From Candidatus Bathyarchaeota archaeon (GTDB taxonomy: Archaea; Thermoproteota; Bathyarchaeia; Bathyarchaeales; Bathyarchaeaceae), in the NCBI GenBank assembly GCA_003662715.1, contig QMYO01000083.1:1-6994 (forward strand): a stretch of 6,994 nucleotides of DNA, given 5' to 3'. Each line of letters opens with the position of its first letter. Within the stretch, counting starts at the first letter, position 1. The notes under the pieces were generated by a model. It was not told the DNA's origin. It saw only the letters and a program-made list of their open reading frames with translations, and did not search any database. The position numbers were made by a program, and so were the translations under genes. Positions 5,327 through 6,994 of the stretch are shown here, one piece after another.

Positions 5327-5377
5327 CAACACACACTGCTTCAGCGACGCAAATGCTTCTGAATAGCAACGGTTAAA

Positions 5378-6499
5378 CTAAGCTGGCTTAAACTTGTCCC
5401 TCAACTTCTCCAAAAGCTGAGGTAAAGTAGTGTACTCCATAATCTCTGCGCTTAGTCTGGCAGGCTCAAACTCACCCATTCGTCGAAGAACAGCAGCGTA
5501 TTCAATAGCCTCCCGACGAGCCATATCAAAGGCTGGATCATCAAACAGATCGCTTATCAAAGGAACACCATCATCATCACTAGCGATCTTGCCGTTTGCA
5601 ACCTGAAAACCAAGCGCCACAAGTCTTGGCGGTCCATCAAAAACGGTGCATCTGCTATCTTTTAACCCCACAGGCATCAATGGTCCCCAGTGGCTACCAC
5701 GCATCCATCCTTCCACAAAATAGCTGTGCATGAAAGGCGCAAGGATTTCTCCAATTGCAGGTAAGCCATATTGAGCCCTTACAATCGAGACGGGATCATC
5801 CTTTCCTATGTATCTACCAGCTATTAATGAAAGCCTTGTTGTGCTCGTTGTTGCACATATAAGGTCGTCCCGCGCTCGCCACACCCGTGAAACAACGTTA
5901 CGTCCCGGCGTTCCTATCAACGCAATAAGTTCATACATTTCTTCAGGACATTTTAAAACAATTTTCCTATTTTCAACAGTATCAAGAACTTCAAATTTAA
6001 AACCTCCCGACATATTTGGATCGATAATGAGCCCTGCAGTGTTGGCTGGATCTGCGAATATGCGGAACATAGGATAGTTGAAAGCCCCTGGCTCAGTTTT
6101 GTCAGCAGCAAAGACAACGATAGGATCAGAACGACGCTCCTCTATTTCCATCTCAGCTACTCCTGGACCCATCCCTCGAACGTTTCCGCTAAAAGCTTGC
6201 TTCAAAAGGTCTTGTCCTGCACCATACAGCTTAAGACTTGAAGCTTTTTTCGCTGCCTCTTTAAAGGCGTCCCATGCTAGCTTGTGTATCTCTTGATTGC
6301 CTTCTCCTTTGGTGTGGACCATGAGGAGTTCAAGATCATCTCCAGCGTGAAACACGTAATAGCTGTTGATTAGCCCGTTTTTCTGAGCTTCTTTCAAGCG
6401 TTTTTCACCTATGTCTAGTAATGGTTTGGGTACCGTGTGATGTCCCGCTAGGGAACCTACATCCGCTTTGATTACTGATATAGTTGTTTTTCCCGGCAT
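5378..6499 (-). CDS. fbp: Fructose-1,6-bisphosphate aldolase/phosphatase, bifunctional archaeal type
   Basis: A 373-residue cytosolic enzyme that condenses dihydroxyacetone phosphate with glyceraldehyde-3-phosphate and then removes the 1-phosphate to give fructose-6-phosphate, driving gluconeogenesis one way. The family signature is seen throughout: TTISVIKADVGSLAGHH (metal-binding Asp13 and His20), GDDLELLM (Asp54, Asp55), YGAGQDL (Gln96), ADKTEPGAFN (Asp133), GRYIGKDDP (Tyr230, the Schiff-base Lys233, Asp234, Asp235), RGSHWGPLMPV, FDGPPR and MEYTTLP (Tyr356). All residues known from the Sulfolobus enzyme for both activities appear to be present. The ATG at 6499 is chosen over a GTG at 6508, because AAAGGTG lies just before it and family members begin next to KTTISVIKAD. 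A short extra acidic segment (residues about 306-316, SDDDGVPLIS) precedes DLFDDPAFD. It converges on the regulator gene with a 51-bp gap. Confidence 0.95.
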   Translation of the reverse strand: MPGKTTISVIKADVGSLAGHHTVPKPLLDIGEKRLKEAQKNGLINSYYVFHAGDDLELLMVHTKGEGNQEIHKLAWDAFKEAAKKASSLKLYGAGQDLLKQAFSGNVRGMGPGVAEMEIEERRSDPIVVFAADKTEPGAFNYPMFRIFADPANTAGLIIDPNMSGGFKFEVLDTVENRKIVLKCPEEMYELIALIGTPGRNVVSRVWRARDDLICATTSTTRLSLIAGRYIGKDDPVSIVRAQYGLPAIGEILAPFMHSYFVEGWMRGSHWGPLMPVGLKDSRCTVFDGPPRLVALGFQVANGKIASDDDGVPLISDLFDDPAFDMARREAIEYAAVLRRMGEFEPARLSAEIMEYTTLPQLLEKLRDKFKPA

Positions 6500-6506
6500 T
6501 CTGCGC

Positions 6507-6513
6507 ACCTTTA
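6507..6513 (-). promoter_or_regulatory. Ribosome binding site of the aldolase/phosphatase gene
   Basis: On the minus strand AAAGGTG lies seven bases before the ATG at 6499. It overlaps the GTG at 6508, which argues that the GTG is part of the ribosome site and not the start codon. Confidence 0.5.
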
Positions 6514-6550
6514 TTTTCTATGATTTCCGATGTAGTGTTCTAACATTCTT

Positions 6551-6560
6551 CTTAAAAGAT
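6551..6560 (-). promoter_or_regulatory. TATA-like box of the aldolase/phosphatase gene
   Basis: On the minus strand ATCTTTTAAG lies about 55 bases before the ATG. A start near 6530 would leave a leader of about 30 bases that includes the AAAGGTG ribosome site. The assignment rests only on position and composition. Confidence 0.35.
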
Positions 6561-6587
6561 TTCCTAAAGAATATGAAGTAGATGGAG

Positions 6588-6593
6588 AAAAAA
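6588..6593 (-). terminator. T-run between the kinase and aldolase/phosphatase genes
   Basis: Six T on the minus strand, about 60 bases after the kinase stop and just upstream of the aldolase/phosphatase promoter. It could end the kinase transcript, leaving the next gene to its own promoter. Confidence 0.25.
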
Positions 6594-6652
6594 GAGGCGA
6601 ATACAACATTGAGAACTCATTGAACAATCATATGAAAATATTAGAAAGCCTA

Positions 6653-6994
6653 CTAATCTTTCTGTAGATTCCACACTTCAATGTTATCTTTATTTTCTTT
6701 CAAAAACGCATCAAGGGTAGATCGGTCAGGAGCAGATTGAGCCCCCTCTTGCGTGCATTTTAATGAACCGCATGCAGCGCCATACACAACTGCATCCTCT
6801 AAACTTTTTCCTCGAAGTATGGCAACGAGGAAGCCGGAATCGAAAGCATCACCTGCACCAATAGTGTCTTTCACTGTCACCTTGAATGACGAAACTAGGA
6901 AATCACCGTTCGTTGAGAGGGCTATGACGTTTTCTTTGCCACCCTTAATCAGGTATGTTTTGTCTTCTCCAATCTTTTTTCTTAACCGTTTAGC
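6653..6994 (-). CDS. PfkB/ribokinase-family sugar kinase, C-terminal part
   Basis: The frame is open from the window edge to a TAG (6653-6655), giving the last 113 residues; the N-terminal part lies beyond 6994. The PfkB C-terminal signature DTIGAGDAFDSGFL is present (residues 43-56 of the fragment), with the GAGD anion hole and the catalytic-base Asp49. A beta strand with KGGKENV (about 18-24) before it and the helix EDAVVYGAACGSLKC (66-80) after it are also typical. The family transfers phosphate from ATP (sometimes ADP) to sugars, sugar phosphates or nucleosides; the substrate-deciding N-terminus is missing, so no specific name is justified. It is upstream of, and on the same strand as, the aldolase/phosphatase, with about 150 bp between them, so co-transcription is uncertain. 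Confidence 0.85.
   Translation of the reverse strand, partial: AKRLRKKIGEDKTYLIKGGKENVIALSTNGDFLVSSFKVTVKDTIGAGDAFDSGFLVAILRGKSLEDAVVYGAACGSLKCTQEGAQSAPDRSTLDAFLKENKDNIEVWNLQKD

Noticed and set aside
5327..5377. Convergent gap between the regulator and the aldolase/phosphatase as a bidirectional terminator
   Set aside because: Only a 5-bp inverted repeat (TTCAG/CTGAA) and no T-runs are visible, too weak to call.
6536..6667. Plus-strand open frame with a coding-like stretch (KEYEVDGEKRGEYN) between the aldolase/phosphatase and kinase genes
   Set aside because: There is no start codon before a late ATG, and it overlaps the end of the kinase gene and the likely promoter of the aldolase/phosphatase; it may be a remnant but cannot be supported.
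1..6994. CRISPR array, insertion sequence or toxin-antitoxin system
   Set aside because: No regularly spaced repeats, transposase motifs or paired small toxin/antitoxin genes can be seen; the only mobile-DNA hint is the integrase-like tail at 1569-1758.

Overview
The window looks like a chromosomal segment of an archaeon, most likely of the TACK lineage and possibly a Bathyarchaeia-type organism (inference from gene content and style, not a phylogenetic result). Support comes from a complete bifunctional fructose-1,6-bisphosphate aldolase/phosphatase of the archaeal type, single-domain winged-helix regulators, TATA-type promoters about 25-30 bp from likely transcript starts, and a mix of Shine-Dalgarno-led and apparently leaderless genes.

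Layout. Positions 1-60 (+) hold the last 19 codons of a gene whose C-terminus resembles that of the winged-helix/DUF5752-type regulator at 4784-5326. Next, on the same strand, come a GT4 glycosyltransferase of the archaeal glycogen-synthase style (152-1315) and, one base later, a small winged-helix protein (1317-1565). From 1566 to 2276 lies a stretch of about 710 bp with no intact gene. It holds a frameshifted small gene on the minus strand (1569-1758), a short ORF whose end echoes the end of the preceding regulator (1774-1941), a long imperfect inverted repeat able to fold into an 84-nt rod (1964-2047), and a DUF2283 C-terminal remnant (2120-2263). A minus-strand operon follows: a second GT4 enzyme (3360-4619) and a galT-like nucleotidyltransferase (2277-3317). 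Divergent from it is the regulator with a winged helix plus a DUF5752-like domain (4784-5326). The right end carries the aldolase/phosphatase (5378-6499, minus) and the 3' part of a PfkB-family sugar kinase (6653-6994, minus), which runs off the window.

How it fits together. The aldolase/phosphatase makes fructose-6-phosphate from triose phosphates (gluconeogenesis). The galT-like enzyme exchanges hexose-1-phosphate and nucleotide-hexose. The two GT4 enzymes would use nucleotide-sugars to build glucan or another glycoconjugate, and the PfkB kinase would phosphorylate a sugar or nucleoside. The intact regulator sits divergently next to the GT4-galT operon, and the shared intergenic region contains a perfect 15-bp palindrome beside the operon's TATA box. 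A near copy of that palindrome lies upstream of the first GT4 gene, so both GT4 units may be under one carbohydrate regulator. Most of the window is core sugar metabolism; the less ordinary parts are the repeated GT4/DUF5752 pairing, the shared operator-like motif and the decayed interval at 1566-2276.
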